A model generated the notes under the pieces. It searched no databases, was not told the origin of the DNA, and was given only the letters and a program-made list of their open reading frames with translations. DNA of 64,000 bases, from assembly GCF_002563695.1 (NCBI RefSeq), contig NZ_PDJI01000004.1:2108001-2172000 (forward strand), read 5' to 3'. How positions within the stretch are numbered: the first letter of the stretch is position 1; every line of letters starts with the position of its first letter. This document shows, piece by piece, positions 16,019 through 28,466 of this stretch. Source of the DNA: Georgenia soli. Its GTDB lineage: Bacteria > Actinomycetota > Actinomycetes > Actinomycetales > Actinomycetaceae. A program made the translations under genes and the position numbers.

Positions 16019-16765
16019 CTACGCGTGCGGCGTCTCGCGCCCGCCGCGCTCGTCGTTCTCCGGGCTTCGTGCGCCCGGGGCACCGGGCAGCTGGCCGGCG
16101 ATGCGCTGCTCGAGCGCCTCGGTCGCCTCCTCGGGCACGACGATGAGGCCCTCGAGCTCGCGCATGGCACGCCGGTAGGCCGTCTGGCGCTCCTCTCGGG
16201 AGGCACCGCGGTCCTCGGCCAGGGCGATGAGGTGCTTGGCACGGCCCAGGACCTCCCGCTCCGTGTCGGTGAAGTCCGAGGTGCGGCGCCGGCGGGCCTC
16301 CCGCTCCGCCACGTCGAACGCGACGGCGAGGTCCTGCACCGCGGTGCGGTAGGCGACGAAACGGTCGGCGTCCCGGAGGTCCTTCGGGTTCGCGGGCCGC
16401 AGACCGTCCGCGTTGCGCCTCGCCCGGTGGAACTCGACCGTGAGCGGCTCGCGCATGTCGCTCATCATCGGGTAGTCGATGAGCTTCGCGACGTTGAGCT
16501 CGTAGCTGAGCCAGCGACGCCTCACCTCGTCGTGCTCGGCGAGCAGGCGCTGGACGTCCGCGTCGGTGATCCTGCCGAAGGCAGCGGGCCGGGGAGCCGG
16601 CGGTGCCTGGGTCGCCTGGCCGTACTTGATCCGGGCGAGCTCGATCTTGTCCCGACGGCGCCGCTCGTCCCACTCCTGCAGGCCCTTGATGCCGCCGCCG
16701 ATGACACCGCCGAGCGGGAAGATCAGCCACCAGAACGAGCCGACGAACTGCCAGAACTGGTCCAC
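16019..16765 (-). CDS. Membrane-anchored coiled-coil protein, hypothetical
   Basis: A 248-residue protein with one N-terminal membrane segment (FVGSFWWLIFPLGGVIGGGIKG, residues 7-28) followed by highly charged helices: WDERRRRDKIELARIKYGQ, LLAEHDEVRRRWLSYEL, and a long acidic-basic helix region REARRRRTSDFTDTEREVLG. The C-terminus is Gly/Glu-rich and probably disordered. The topology suggests a short N-terminal anchor with the bulk in the cytoplasm. No family could be named. Confidence 0.72.
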   Translation of the reverse strand: MDQFWQFVGSFWWLIFPLGGVIGGGIKGLQEWDERRRRDKIELARIKYGQATQAPPAPRPAAFGRITDADVQRLLAEHDEVRRRWLSYELNVAKLIDYPMMSDMREPLTVEFHRARRNADGLRPANPKDLRDADRFVAYRTAVQDLAVAFDVAEREARRRRTSDFTDTEREVLGRAKHLIALAEDRGASREERQTAYRRAMRELEGLIVVPEEATEALEQRIAGQLPGAPGARSPENDERGGRETPHA

Positions 16766-16867
16766 GGCACGAGCCTAGTGCCGGGCGGCGAAAGCCCGGC
16801 CCGTCACCGTTCTCCCCGGGGACGAAGGTCCCTCGACCGAGGGCACGCTCGGCGTTGGCATTGGAGC

Positions 16868-17947
16868 ATGCGGCGGGTCGTGGTCGACCGCTTCGGCGGT
16901 CCTGAGGTGCTGCGCACGGTGGAGGGCAAGGAGCCCCGGCCGGGTGCTGGCGAGGTCCTCGTCCGGGTCCTGGCCGCGGGCGTCTCCTTCACCGACGCCC
17001 TGCTGCGTGCGGGCACGTACCTCGGTGTGCCGAGGCCACCCTTCACACCGGGCTACGAGCTCGTGGGCGTCGTCGAGGAGCTGGGTGCCGGGTGCTCCCG
17101 GTTGCGGCCCGGGGACCGGATCGCGGCGCTGACGGCCTACGGCGCGTACGCGGAACGTGTCTGCGTGCCGGAGGCGGAGGCGGTCGAGGTGCCGGCAGAC
17201 CTCGACCCCGCCGAGGTGGTGAGCCTGGTCCTCACCTACACCAAGGCGTACCAGCTGCTGCACCGCGCGGCCCGGGTGCGGCCGGGCGAGTCCGTCCTCG
17301 TCCACGGTGCCGCCGGCAGGGTCGGCACCGCCGTCCGGGAGCTCGGGGCGCTGGCAGGTCTGCGTCTCATCGGCACCGCGTCGGCCCGCGACCGCGGCGC
17401 CGTGGAGAAGTACGGAGCCGCGGCGATCGACTACCGGAACGAGGACTTCGTGGTCCGGGTGCGCGAGCTGACGGACGACGGCGTGGACGTCGCGCTCGAC
17501 GGGTTCGGCGGCGGGATCTCCCTGCGCTCCTTCCGCACGCTGCGGCGGGGCGGTCGGCTCGTCCTGTACGGGCACTACGCCACCATGGCGGGCGGGCGGA
17601 AGAGCTGGCGCGGCTGGTTCGAGTGGTACGGGATGACGGCGGCCGTTGCGCTGCTGGGGCTGCTCTCGCCGCACCGGCAGGTGCTGGTCTACCGGATCCA
17701 GCGGCTGAGGGACTCCCGTCAGCTGCTGCCGGTGGCCGGGCGCCGTCCGGCGCGACTCGTCGGCGGCGGCCCGCGCCGACCTGACTGGTTCCGCAAGGAC
17801 CTCCTGGTGCTGGTGGACCTGCTGCGCCGCGGTCAGATCCGCCCGGTGGTGGCGGAGCGCCTGCCGCTCGGGAAGGCCCGCCACGCCCACGAGCTGCTCG
17901 AGAGCACGGCGACCAGGGGCAAGATCGTGCTCGTGCCGGACACCTGA
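16868..17947 (+). CDS. Medium-chain dehydrogenase, quinone oxidoreductase type
   Basis: A 359-residue zinc-independent MDR protein. The GroES-like N-terminal domain (residues 1-110) contains VLAAGVSFTDALLRAGTY and PFTPGYELVGVVEELG and lacks zinc ligands; the Rossmann domain carries VHGAAGRVGTAVRELG near residue 145 and the following SARDRGAVEKYGAAAIDYR. A longer than usual insertion with hydrophobic residues (WYGMTAAVALLGLLSP) is near 255. These enzymes typically reduce quinones or enals with NADPH; the substrate is unknown. It is divergent from the coiled-coil gene. Confidence 0.88.
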   Translation: MRRVVVDRFGGPEVLRTVEGKEPRPGAGEVLVRVLAAGVSFTDALLRAGTYLGVPRPPFTPGYELVGVVEELGAGCSRLRPGDRIAALTAYGAYAERVCVPEAEAVEVPADLDPAEVVSLVLTYTKAYQLLHRAARVRPGESVLVHGAAGRVGTAVRELGALAGLRLIGTASARDRGAVEKYGAAAIDYRNEDFVVRVRELTDDGVDVALDGFGGGISLRSFRTLRRGGRLVLYGHYATMAGGRKSWRGWFEWYGMTAAVALLGLLSPHRQVLVYRIQRLRDSRQLLPVAGRRPARLVGGGPRRPDWFRKDLLVLVDLLRRGQIRPVVAERLPLGKARHAHELLESTATRGKIVLVPDT

Positions 17948-18023
17948 CCGAGGCACCCTCTGCTCCGCGGCGTCAGCGCCTGGGGGCCCAGTCCCGCGGG
18001 CACAGCCGGCCCACGCGTCGGGC

Positions 18024-18254
18024 TCAGGCGTCGCGGGCGGTGACCTTCGGCTCGTGGATCGTCAGCCCCGGGACCGACAGATCCTTGAGCACCTTGGAGA
18101 CGCCCGCAACGACGGACGAGGCCGCACGGTCCTCCTCCCGGATGTCGTCCGGGGACAGCGATCCCTCCGGGGTCTCCGATCGGACGAAGTCCACCAGGGC
18201 GGCCTCGTCGGTGATCTCGGCGTCGATCTCGACCGTCAGCGTGTGCTTAGCCAT
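18024..18254 (-). CDS. Small acidic hypothetical protein
   Basis: A 76-residue protein that opens MAKHTLTVEIDAEITDEAALVDFV and contains SPDDIREEDRAASSVVAGVSKVL; it is mixed beta/alpha and acidic, with no membrane segment. No family was recognised. It lies 76 bp downstream of the ABC importer ATPase in the same direction and could be a last member of that operon. There is no clear ribosome site at ATG 18254. Confidence 0.6.
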   Translation of the reverse strand: MAKHTLTVEIDAEITDEAALVDFVRSETPEGSLSPDDIREEDRAASSVVAGVSKVLKDLSVPGLTIHEPKVTARDA

Positions 18255-18330
18255 GACTCAGCGTGCGGCCGCATCACCGCGGCCGCCACTCGGCGACCGC
18301 ACCGGTCCGCACGCTCCCAGGGCCAGACGC

Positions 18331-19890
18331 TCACGAGTCGCTCGCCGCTGCCTCCAGCAGGGCACGGGTGAAGGGGGCGGTCGCGTTGTGCCACACCTGC
18401 TCGACCGGGCCGTGCTCGACGATCCGCCCGTCGTGCATGACGGCGACCGTCTCGCAGACCTTCCTGATGACAGCAAGATCGTGGGAGATGACCACCAGCG
18501 CGGTCCCGGTGCGCTCCTGCAGGTCGACGAGCAGGTCGAGGATTGCGGCCTGGACCGTGACGTCGAGTGCGGAGACCGGCTCGTCCAGCACGAGGACGGA
18601 CGGCTCCGCCGCCAGCGCTCGGGCGATGGCCAGCCGCTGACGCTGGCCGCCCGACAGTGACCGTGGCCGCCGGCCCAGGACCGACGCCGGCAGCCGCACG
18701 AGCTCCAGCAGCTGCGCCGGGGTGCGGCTGCTGCCCGCGATCCGCAACGCCGACTGCAGGATCCGTCCGGCGCTCCACCGCGGGTCGAAGGAGGCCAGCG
18801 GGTCCTGGGGCACGAGGCGGACGAGGTGACGGCGGTACCGGCGCCGCCGCTCGGGCAGCTCGCTCCACGGCTCCCCGGCCAGCTCCACCCGCCCCGCATC
18901 CGGCCGCTCGGCGGCCACGAGCATCCGCGCCAGCGTCGACTTCCCGCTCCCGGACTCCCCCACCACTCCGAGCGCTTCCCCGCGGCGCACGACCAGGTCG
19001 ACGCCGTCCAGCGCGTCCACCGCCTGGCCGCCGGGCAGCCGGTACCGGCGGTGCAGGCCGGTGGCGCGCAGCACCTCGGGTTCGCTCGCCGGCACCGGCG
19101 CACGGCGGCGCGCCCCGCGCGGCACGGCGGCCAGCAGCGCCCGGGTGACGTCGTGGGCGGGGTCGCCCAGCACCTCGCCGACCGGCCCCGCCTCGACGAC
19201 GCGACCGCCGTCGAGGACGACGACGTCGTCGGCAAGCCGCGCCACCGCGCCGAGATCGTGGCTCACCAGGAGCACCGCCGTCCCCGCGTCGCGCAGCCGC
19301 CCGAGGAGCTCGAGCACCCCGCGGGCCACCGTCGCGTCCAGGGCGGTGGTCGGCTCGTCGGCGACCAGCAGCGAGGGCTCGGAGACGATCGCCGAGGCAA
19401 TGAGAGCGCGCTGCCGCATCCCGCCGGACAGCTCGCCGGAGCGCTGCGCGGCGCGGGTTTCCGGCTCGTCCAGGCCGGCCCGGGCGAGGGCGTCCAGCAC
19501 CCGGCGCCGCCGCTCGGGGAGTCCGACCCCGCGCAGCTTCAGCGACTCGCCGACCTCGGCGCCCACCGTCCGCAGGGGGTCGAGGGACTGCAGCGCGTCC
19601 TGCAGCACGAAGCCGACCTGCTCCCCGCGCAGCCGGCGCCACCGCCGCTGGTCGGCGCGGGTGACGTCCTGCCCTGCCACCGTGAAACGCTCGGCCGCGA
19701 CCGTCGCGGGTGCCCCGCCCTCGCCGGCGAGGCCCACGACGCTGCGCGCCAGCACGGACTTCCCGGCGCCGGACTCCCCGACGACGGCCAGGCAGCGCCC
19801 CGGTTCCAGGCGCAGGTCGACCCCGCGCAGCACCTCCCCGACCCCGGGGAAGCTCACGGTCAGCCCGGCGACGTCCAGCACGGCGCTCAT
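18331..19890 (-). CDS. Peptide/nickel-type ABC transporter, fused double ATP-binding protein
   Basis: A 519-residue fusion of two DppD/DppF-like ATPase domains. Domain 1 has Walker A GESGAGKS at 38-45, signature LSGGMRQRALIA near 155 and DEPTTALDATV; domain 2 has Walker A GESGSGKS near 320, the DPLASFDPRWSAGRI insert and LSGGQRQRLAIARAL near 430 with DEPVSALDVTV. The FDP(R)WS-type motif after the second Q-loop is typical of oligopeptide importers. Its ATG overlaps the stop of the upstream permease (ATGA), so the subunits are translationally coupled. The substrate is not determinable. Confidence 0.92.
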   Translation of the reverse strand: MSAVLDVAGLTVSFPGVGEVLRGVDLRLEPGRCLAVVGESGAGKSVLARSVVGLAGEGGAPATVAAERFTVAGQDVTRADQRRWRRLRGEQVGFVLQDALQSLDPLRTVGAEVGESLKLRGVGLPERRRRVLDALARAGLDEPETRAAQRSGELSGGMRQRALIASAIVSEPSLLVADEPTTALDATVARGVLELLGRLRDAGTAVLLVSHDLGAVARLADDVVVLDGGRVVEAGPVGEVLGDPAHDVTRALLAAVPRGARRRAPVPASEPEVLRATGLHRRYRLPGGQAVDALDGVDLVVRRGEALGVVGESGSGKSTLARMLVAAERPDAGRVELAGEPWSELPERRRRYRRHLVRLVPQDPLASFDPRWSAGRILQSALRIAGSSRTPAQLLELVRLPASVLGRRPRSLSGGQRQRLAIARALAAEPSVLVLDEPVSALDVTVQAAILDLLVDLQERTGTALVVISHDLAVIRKVCETVAVMHDGRIVEHGPVEQVWHNATAPFTRALLEAAASDS

Positions 19891-20753
19891 GCGGGTGCCA
19901 CCGTGCCCAGGCGCCGGCCGAGGAAGGTCAGCGCGGCCGCCGTCACCGTGATGGCCAGTCCCGGCGCGACCGTCAGCCACCAGGCGGTGGTGATGTGCAG
20001 CCGGCCGGCGTTGAGCATGGCGCCCCACTCGGGCGACGGCGGCAGGGCACCGAGGCCGAGGTAGCTCAGGGCCGAGACCCACACGATCGCCTGCCCGATC
20101 CCCAGGGTCGCCACGGCGACGAGCGGCCACAGCGTGTTGGGCAGCACGTGCCGCACGAACGCCACGGGAGCGGACATCCCCTCCAGCCGCGCGGCCTGGA
20201 CGTACGGGCCCTGCGCGACGGCCTGTGCCCGGGCCCGCAGGATGCGGGCGTAGCCGGGCGCGGTGGCCAGCCCGACGGCAAGGACCGAGGGCCCCACGCC
20301 TGCGCCGAGCACCGCCACCAGCAGCAGCGCGAGCACCAGGCTCGGCAGGGCGAACAGCACCTCGACGACCCGGCTGAGCACGGCGTCGAGCCGGCGCGGG
20401 CCGAGCGCGGCCCCGAAGCCGAGGACGACGCCGAGCGAGAGGCCGATCGCGGTGGCCGCCGCCCCGACGCCGAGGGACTGGCCGGCCCCGTGGACCACCC
20501 GGGTGTAGACGTCCCGCCCGGAGGCGTCCGTGCCGAGCACGGCGCCGGGACCGGGCGGGGTGTAGGCCTGCGCCGGGGCGACGGCGGTCGGGTCGCCGGG
20601 GGCGAGGAGCGTCGGCCAGAGCGCTGCGAGGAGGACGAGGACGACGACGGCGGCACTCACCGCACCGCCCGGGCCCAGGGTGCGTGCCCAGCGGGTGGTG
20701 GCCTCCCGCACCGCGTCGCGCCGTCGCCGGTTGAGCGCGAGGTCCGGCGTCAC
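19887..20753 (-). CDS. ABC transporter permease, DppC/OppC type
   Basis: A 288-residue inner-membrane permease: first helix AVSAAVVVLVLLAALWPTLLAP, the periplasmic VLGTDASGRDVYTRVVHGAGQSLGVG block near residue 75 that marks DppC subunits, and the EAA loop QAARLEGMSAPVAFVRHVLPNTL near 190. GTG 20753 overlaps the upstream permease stop (GTGA). It is the second of two permeases in the importer operon. Confidence 0.92.
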   Translation of the reverse strand: MTPDLALNRRRRDAVREATTRWARTLGPGGAVSAAVVVLVLLAALWPTLLAPGDPTAVAPAQAYTPPGPGAVLGTDASGRDVYTRVVHGAGQSLGVGAAATAIGLSLGVVLGFGAALGPRRLDAVLSRVVEVLFALPSLVLALLLVAVLGAGVGPSVLAVGLATAPGYARILRARAQAVAQGPYVQAARLEGMSAPVAFVRHVLPNTLWPLVAVATLGIGQAIVWVSALSYLGLGALPPSPEWGAMLNAGRLHITTAWWLTVAPGLAITVTAAALTFLGRRLGTVAPA

Positions 20754-21739
20754 GCGACCACCTCGCCGGCGGGCGCGGTCCGCACGGCCTCGACCCGGAC
20801 GCGCAGCCGCGGGTCGACGACGCGCTCGAGCACGTCGGCGACGGTCATGACGGCCACGTACCCCAGGGCGATGACGAGCACCACGCCGATGACGAGGGGG
20901 ACGTCGCGCGAGTGGGTGGCGTCGACGAGCAGCCGACCGAGGCCCGGGCGCCCGAAGAGCGTCTCGGCGACGACGGCGCCGGAGAGCAGCGAGCCGAAGG
21001 CCCAGCCGCTGAGCGCGATCGCCGGCAGGGCGGCGTGGCGCAGGGAGTGCCGCCAGAGGACCCAGCCCTCCGAGGCGCCGCGGGTGCGTGCCGTCGTCGC
21101 GAACGGCGCGGTGTGGGCCTCCTCGAGGCCGTCGCGCATGACCTGCCCCAGGAAACCGGCCACCGGCACGGCCAGGGTGACCGCGGGCAGGAGGAGCGAG
21201 CGCAGCGAGTTGTCGCTGCTCGTGGCCGGGAGCCAGCCCGCGCCGCCGGCGACGACGGCGATGAGCACGGCCCCGAGCCAGAAGTGCGGCGTCACCGAGG
21301 CGACGACCTCCCCGGCGCGCAGCAGGCCGACGGCCCGGCGCGCCACCCGGCCACGGGCCCGGACCGCCGCCGTCGCCACCGCGAGGGCGAGGAGCCAGGC
21401 GAGCAGGAGCCCGAGCGCCGCCAGGGCGAGGGTGCCGCCGAGCTGGTCGCCGACGAGCTCGGCGACGGGGCGGCGTCGGGCGTAGGAGTCCCCGAGCTGG
21501 AAGGTGACGGTGCGCGCGAGCTGGAGCAGGTACTGCACCACCAGCGGCTCGTCGAGGGCGTACTCCGCCCGCACGCGGGCCATCGCCTCCTCGCTCGCCT
21601 GGGAGCCGGGTCCGCCGAGGATCGCCTCGGAGGGGTCGCCCCCTGCCGCGCGCAGCGCGAAGAACACGACGGTGGCGACCACCCACGCCACGAGCGCCGC
21701 TGCGGCGAGGCGCCCCAGCAGCCAGCGCAGCACGGTCAT
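20750..21739 (-). CDS. ABC transporter permease, DppB/OppB type
   Basis: A 329-residue permease with six helices. The N-terminal MTVLRWLLGRLAAAALVAWVVATVVFFALRAAGGDP is the classic DppB opening, including the GDP after helix 1, and the EAA loop TTARTRGASEGWVLWRHSLRHA lies near residue 215. It lacks the usual long spacer between helix 1 and 2 but is otherwise full length. The gap to the solute-binding gene is only 13 bp, so they are one transcript. Confidence 0.92.
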   Translation of the reverse strand: MTVLRWLLGRLAAAALVAWVVATVVFFALRAAGGDPSEAILGGPGSQASEEAMARVRAEYALDEPLVVQYLLQLARTVTFQLGDSYARRRPVAELVGDQLGGTLALAALGLLLAWLLALAVATAAVRARGRVARRAVGLLRAGEVVASVTPHFWLGAVLIAVVAGGAGWLPATSSDNSLRSLLLPAVTLAVPVAGFLGQVMRDGLEEAHTAPFATTARTRGASEGWVLWRHSLRHAALPAIALSGWAFGSLLSGAVVAETLFGRPGLGRLLVDATHSRDVPLVIGVVLVIALGYVAVMTVADVLERVVDPRLRVRVEAVRTAPAGEVVA

Positions 21740-21752
21740 GAGGTAGGTCCCC

Positions 21753-23432
21753 TCAGGAGGTCAGGCGGGCGTCGACGAAGGTCGGGGTGGACACGGTGCC
21801 GAGCGTCCGGACGTCGGTGACCCCGCGGGCGAGGAAGTGGTTCTGCTGGTCGTACAGGGGAAGGATGTAGTACCCCTCGAGGACTCGCTTCTGGACCTCC
21901 GTGTACAGCTCGGCGCGCCGCTCCGGGTCGGTGCTGCGGGCGGCCTCGTCGAGGAGGGCGTCGAGCTCGGGGTCGGTCACCTGGGAGAGGTTGGCGAAGT
22001 AGCCGCTGGGCGCGGGCACGGTGCTGTCGGAGTGGTAGAGGATCCGCAGCACGTCCGGGCCGACCTTGGTGTACGGGGCGCTGACGGCCTCGTAGTCATT
22101 CTTGCCGCCGTCCTCGGGCGCGGCGAGGGCGCCGTACCAGGCGGACAGGTCGAGCGGGGTGAGGACGACCTCGAAGCCGACCCGGCGGGTGTTGGCCTGG
22201 ATCTGCTCGAAGAGCGCCTGCTCGGCGGCGACGGACTGGTTCGTGCTCACCGGGAGGCGCACGGTGAGCCGCTCGCCGTCGCGGACGCGGTAGCCCTCGT
22301 CGTCGACCTGCGACCAGCCGGCCTCGTCGAGCAGCCGCTCCGCCTCCTCCAGGTCGGTGGTGAAGAGCGTGGGGTCGGAGTAGGCCATCGGCTCGACGCT
22401 GGAGAGCGGGGAGTGGGAGCGGGTGGCCACACCCTGGTAGAGGGTCTCGATGCCGGGGTCGACGTCGGCGGAGTGGACGAACGCCTGACGCACGCGGACG
22501 TCGTCGAAGGGGGCCTGCGCGGAGTTGAGCTCGATCCGGTTGACCGACCCGGGGCGCGGGGCGTCGATGTGGGTGATCTCCCCGCCCGCCTCGGCCGCGA
22601 CGATGGCCTCCGGCTCGGGGTTGTCGATGACGTGCACCTCGCCGGACTGCAGCGCGGCCCAGCGGGTGGCCGGGTCGGGCAGGAAGCGCCACTCGATCCG
22701 CTCGAGGTGGGCGGGGCCGTCGTTCTCCGTCTGGGGGCCGGGGGTGGCGTAGTCCTCGTTGCGCTCGAGGATGACGTGCTGCTGGGGCACCCAGCCCGCG
22801 ACGACGAAGGGACCGGTGCCGATCGGGGCGGCACAGTTCTCCTCCATGCCGCGCGCGATGCCCGCCGGCGACTGCATCGCGGTCCACTGCATGGACAGCG
22901 ACTCCAGCAGCGCGGAGTCGGGCTCGGACAGGTGCAGGCGCACGTGGGTCTCGTCGACCGGTTCGACCTCCGCGATCTTCTGCACCGCGAGCCAGCCGGT
23001 GGACGAGGCGGTGTCCGGGTCCTGGAGGTGCTCGATGTTGACCTTGACCGCCTCCGCGTCCAGCGGGGTGCCGTCGGTGAAGGTGATCCCCTCGGCGAGG
23101 GTGAGGTCCCACGTCAGGCCGTCGTCGCGCACCGTCCAGTCGGTGGCGAGCCAGGGCTGGATCTCGCCGTCCGCGTCCCGGCCGACGAGCGGCTCGAGGT
23201 ACTGGGTGCTGATGAGCGCCTGGGGGTAGTTGCCGCCCACGTGCGGGTCCAGGCAGGTGGGCTCGGCGTCACCGGTGGCGTAGACGAGGGTGCCGCCGTC
23301 GACCGGCTCGCCCTCGCCGCTCGCGGTGTCGTCACCGCCGCCGCTGCAGGCGGCGAGAGCAAGGGTCAGCGCCGCCGCCCCCGCTGCCGTCCGGCCACGT
23401 CGGGTGGGCAGGTCAAAGAGCCGGGTGACCAT
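21753..23432 (-). CDS. ABC transporter substrate-binding lipoprotein (DppA/NikA-like)
   Basis: A 559-residue exported lipoprotein. The signal peptide ends in the lipobox LAAC with Cys29, followed by a Gly/Asp-rich linker. SBP_bac_5 features include VYATGDAEPTCLDPHVGGNYPQ near 50, LVGRDADGEIQPWLATDW near 80, WDLTLAEGITFTDGTPLDAEAVK near 105 and NRIELNSAQAPFDDVRVRQAFVHSADV near 290. It probably delivers oligopeptides, nickel chelates or related solutes. First gene of the operon, controlled from the shared region with the divergent TetR gene. Confidence 0.92.
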   Translation of the reverse strand: MVTRLFDLPTRRGRTAAGAAALTLALAACSGGGDDTASGEGEPVDGGTLVYATGDAEPTCLDPHVGGNYPQALISTQYLEPLVGRDADGEIQPWLATDWTVRDDGLTWDLTLAEGITFTDGTPLDAEAVKVNIEHLQDPDTASSTGWLAVQKIAEVEPVDETHVRLHLSEPDSALLESLSMQWTAMQSPAGIARGMEENCAAPIGTGPFVVAGWVPQQHVILERNEDYATPGPQTENDGPAHLERIEWRFLPDPATRWAALQSGEVHVIDNPEPEAIVAAEAGGEITHIDAPRPGSVNRIELNSAQAPFDDVRVRQAFVHSADVDPGIETLYQGVATRSHSPLSSVEPMAYSDPTLFTTDLEEAERLLDEAGWSQVDDEGYRVRDGERLTVRLPVSTNQSVAAEQALFEQIQANTRRVGFEVVLTPLDLSAWYGALAAPEDGGKNDYEAVSAPYTKVGPDVLRILYHSDSTVPAPSGYFANLSQVTDPELDALLDEAARSTDPERRAELYTEVQKRVLEGYYILPLYDQQNHFLARGVTDVRTLGTVSTPTFVDARLTS

Positions 23433-23451
23433 GGATCAGCACCTTCGGTCG

Positions 23452-23474
23452 ATTGTTGGGCGGGGACCAACAAT
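23452..23474. promoter_or_regulatory. TetR operator between importer operon and regulator
   Basis: A perfect inverted repeat ATTGTTGG-N7-CCAACAAT lies midway in the 80-bp gap between divergent genes. It is AT-rich against the surrounding G+C, overlaps the likely promoters, and fits a TetR-family dimer. Confidence 0.75.
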
Positions 23475-23512
23475 AACCCGTCGTCCAGCCCCGGGGACCG
23501 TACGATCGCGGT

Positions 23513-24106
23513 ATGGGCACAGGACGCCGGGCGGGCCGGCCCCGATCTGCGTCCCGCGAGATGCTGGAGGAAGCGGCCTGCGAGCTGTTCCTCGAGAAGG
23601 GGTACGGCGCCACGTCCGTGGCGGACATCACCCAGCGCGCGGGCGTGAGCCGCAACACGTTCTTCAACTACATCCCGACCAAGAGCGACCTGCTGTGGAC
23701 GTCGGTCGACGACGCGCTGGAGGCCCTGGCCGCGGATCTGGCCGCGACCGGCCGGGGCGACGGGCCGCGCGCCGCCGTGGCCGAGGTCCGCGACGCGCTG
23801 CTCCGGCTGGCCGCCGGGATGGAGCCCGGCACGGTCGTCCTGGCCTTCGCGAACGCCGAGCCGATGGGGGTGACCGAGGAGCTGGAGGAGTCCGCCGCCC
23901 GCCGCCAGGGCCGCGCGGGCCAGATCATCGCCGCCCACCTCCGCCGTCGGGGAGCCGAGGACCTCGCTGCCGACGTTCTCGGGAGGGCGCACGCGGGCGC
24001 CTTCCTCGCCGCGCTGCGGGCCTGGTCACGCTCCGCCGTGCCGCGCGAACCGTTCCCGGACATCCTCGCCCGCGCGCTGGACACCCTCGGCCCGCTCACC
24101 CGCTGA
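23513..24106 (+). CDS. TetR family regulator
   Basis: A 197-residue repressor with the helix-turn-helix GATSVADITQRAGVSRNTFFNYIPTKSDLLW at residues 32-62 and an all-helical C-terminal domain whose first half includes RAAVAEVRDALLRLAAGM. The FFNYIPTKSDLL variant is common in actinobacterial regulators. Divergence from the ABC importer and the palindrome between them suggest it represses the importer and itself. The ligand could be the transported solute (inference). Confidence 0.9.
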   Translation: MGTGRRAGRPRSASREMLEEAACELFLEKGYGATSVADITQRAGVSRNTFFNYIPTKSDLLWTSVDDALEALAADLAATGRGDGPRAAVAEVRDALLRLAAGMEPGTVVLAFANAEPMGVTEELEESAARRQGRAGQIIAAHLRRRGAEDLAADVLGRAHAGAFLAALRAWSRSAVPREPFPDILARALDTLGPLTR

Positions 24107-24192
24107 GTCGCGCGTGGCGCCTCGTACCGGCGCCCCGTGTCCGGGAGATGCCCCGCGCCCTGCCACACGGCTGCTGGTCGACGGAGACACCT

Positions 24193-24220
24193 CGCCCCGC
24201 CGTCGTACGACGGCGGGGCG
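24193..24220. terminator. Bidirectional terminator-like palindrome
   Basis: A perfect 28-bp palindrome with arms CGCCCCGCCGTCG and CGACGGCGGGGCG lies between the convergent TetR and nrdF genes. There is no T-tract, as is common in high-G+C actinobacteria. Confidence 0.65.
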
Positions 24221-24241
24221 GCACTCACGGGGTGCGTGGAC

Positions 24242-27548
<3,307 letters not shown>

Positions 27549-28035
27549 AACTGCCCCAATCCCTCGCGGACGCGCGTGACGTCCTCGGTAGTTCCCATCA
27601 GTTCGAATCGGTACAGGTACGGGACCTTGCACTTCGCGGCGATGATGTCGCCCGCGAGGCAGTAGCCCGCACCGAAGTTCAGGTTGCCGGCGGCGATGAC
27701 GCCCCGGATGAGCGAACGGTTGTGCTCGTCGTTGAGGAACCGGATCACCTGCTTGGGCACCGCTCCCCGGCCGTTGCCGCCGCCGTAGGTCGGGAGGACG
27801 AGCACGTACTCCTCGTCCGCGCGGAGGAACGGGTCACCCGGCCGCACGGGGATGCGGTCCGCGGGCAGCCCCAGCTTCTCCACGAAGCGGTGCGTGTTGT
27901 TCGTGACGGAGGAGAAGTAGACGATCCTGCCCATTCCTACCCTCCCGGTGCTCCAGACGGCGCCGCGGGCGGCGCAGTTGGTGCTCGGCCGGGCCACCGG
28001 GTCGCGATGACCCGGCCGAAGTTGAGTGGCGAACG

Positions 28036-28284
28036 TCAGGCGCTGAGTGCGGCGGCCTTGTGCGCCGCGAGCGCCTTGATCTTGTCGGGACGGAACCCGG
28101 ACCAGTGGTCGCCGTCCGCGAAGACGACCGGGGCCTGCTGGTAGCCGAGCGCCCTGACGTTCTCGAGCGCCTCGGCGTCGGTCGTGATGTCCACGACCTC
28201 GTACTCCAGACCCTGCTTGTTGAGCGCCCGGTACGTGGCGTCGCACTGGACGCAGGACGGCTTGCTGTAGACGGTGATGCTCAT
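28036..28284 (-). CDS. nrdH: NrdH glutaredoxin-like electron donor
   Basis: An 82-residue redoxin with active site CVQC at residues 11-14 and the NrdH-specific C-terminal WSGFRPDKI that binds thioredoxin reductase. It passes electrons to NrdE. ATG 28284 ([10 protein letters not shown]) has AAGGAG upstream; an upstream in-frame start is ignored because it adds residues not expected in NrdH. First gene of nrdHIEF. Confidence 0.96.
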   Translation of the reverse strand: MSITVYSKPSCVQCDATYRALNKQGLEYEVVDITTDAEALENVRALGYQQAPVVFADGDHWSGFRPDKIKALAAHKAAALSA

Positions 28285-28395
28285 CTGAGCCGGTCTCCTT
28301 GCCTCGTGCGTCGTCACTGGTCAGAAACGGTGTCTGACACTGGTGTAACCACAGGTGTGTGGTTCGGGTGAACTCTACGTCATCCCGGGTCTCGA

Positions 28396-28443
28396 ACACT
28401 ACAACTTGGGGTCCTTCTCCCCGAGGACCCCAAGATGATGTGG
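28396..28443. promoter_or_regulatory. Pair of NrdR-box-like sites upstream of nrdHIEF
   Basis: ACACTACAACTTGGGGT (28396-28412) and, on the other strand, CCACATCATCTTGGGGT (28427-28443) agree at 13 of 17 positions and have centres 31 bp apart, about three helical turns, as for paired NrdR boxes. Together they form an 11-bp inverted repeat CTTGGGGTCCT/AGGACCCCAAG. Roughly 110-160 bp before the nrdH start. Confidence 0.5.
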
Positions 28444-28466
28444 CGGTGCGTGTCGCGCCACTTTCC

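Noticed and set aside
28391..28406. Second LexA box (TCGAACACTA) near the nrd promoter
   Set aside because: Only the left half-site matches; the right half (CAACTT) does not, so the site fits the NrdR-type motif better.
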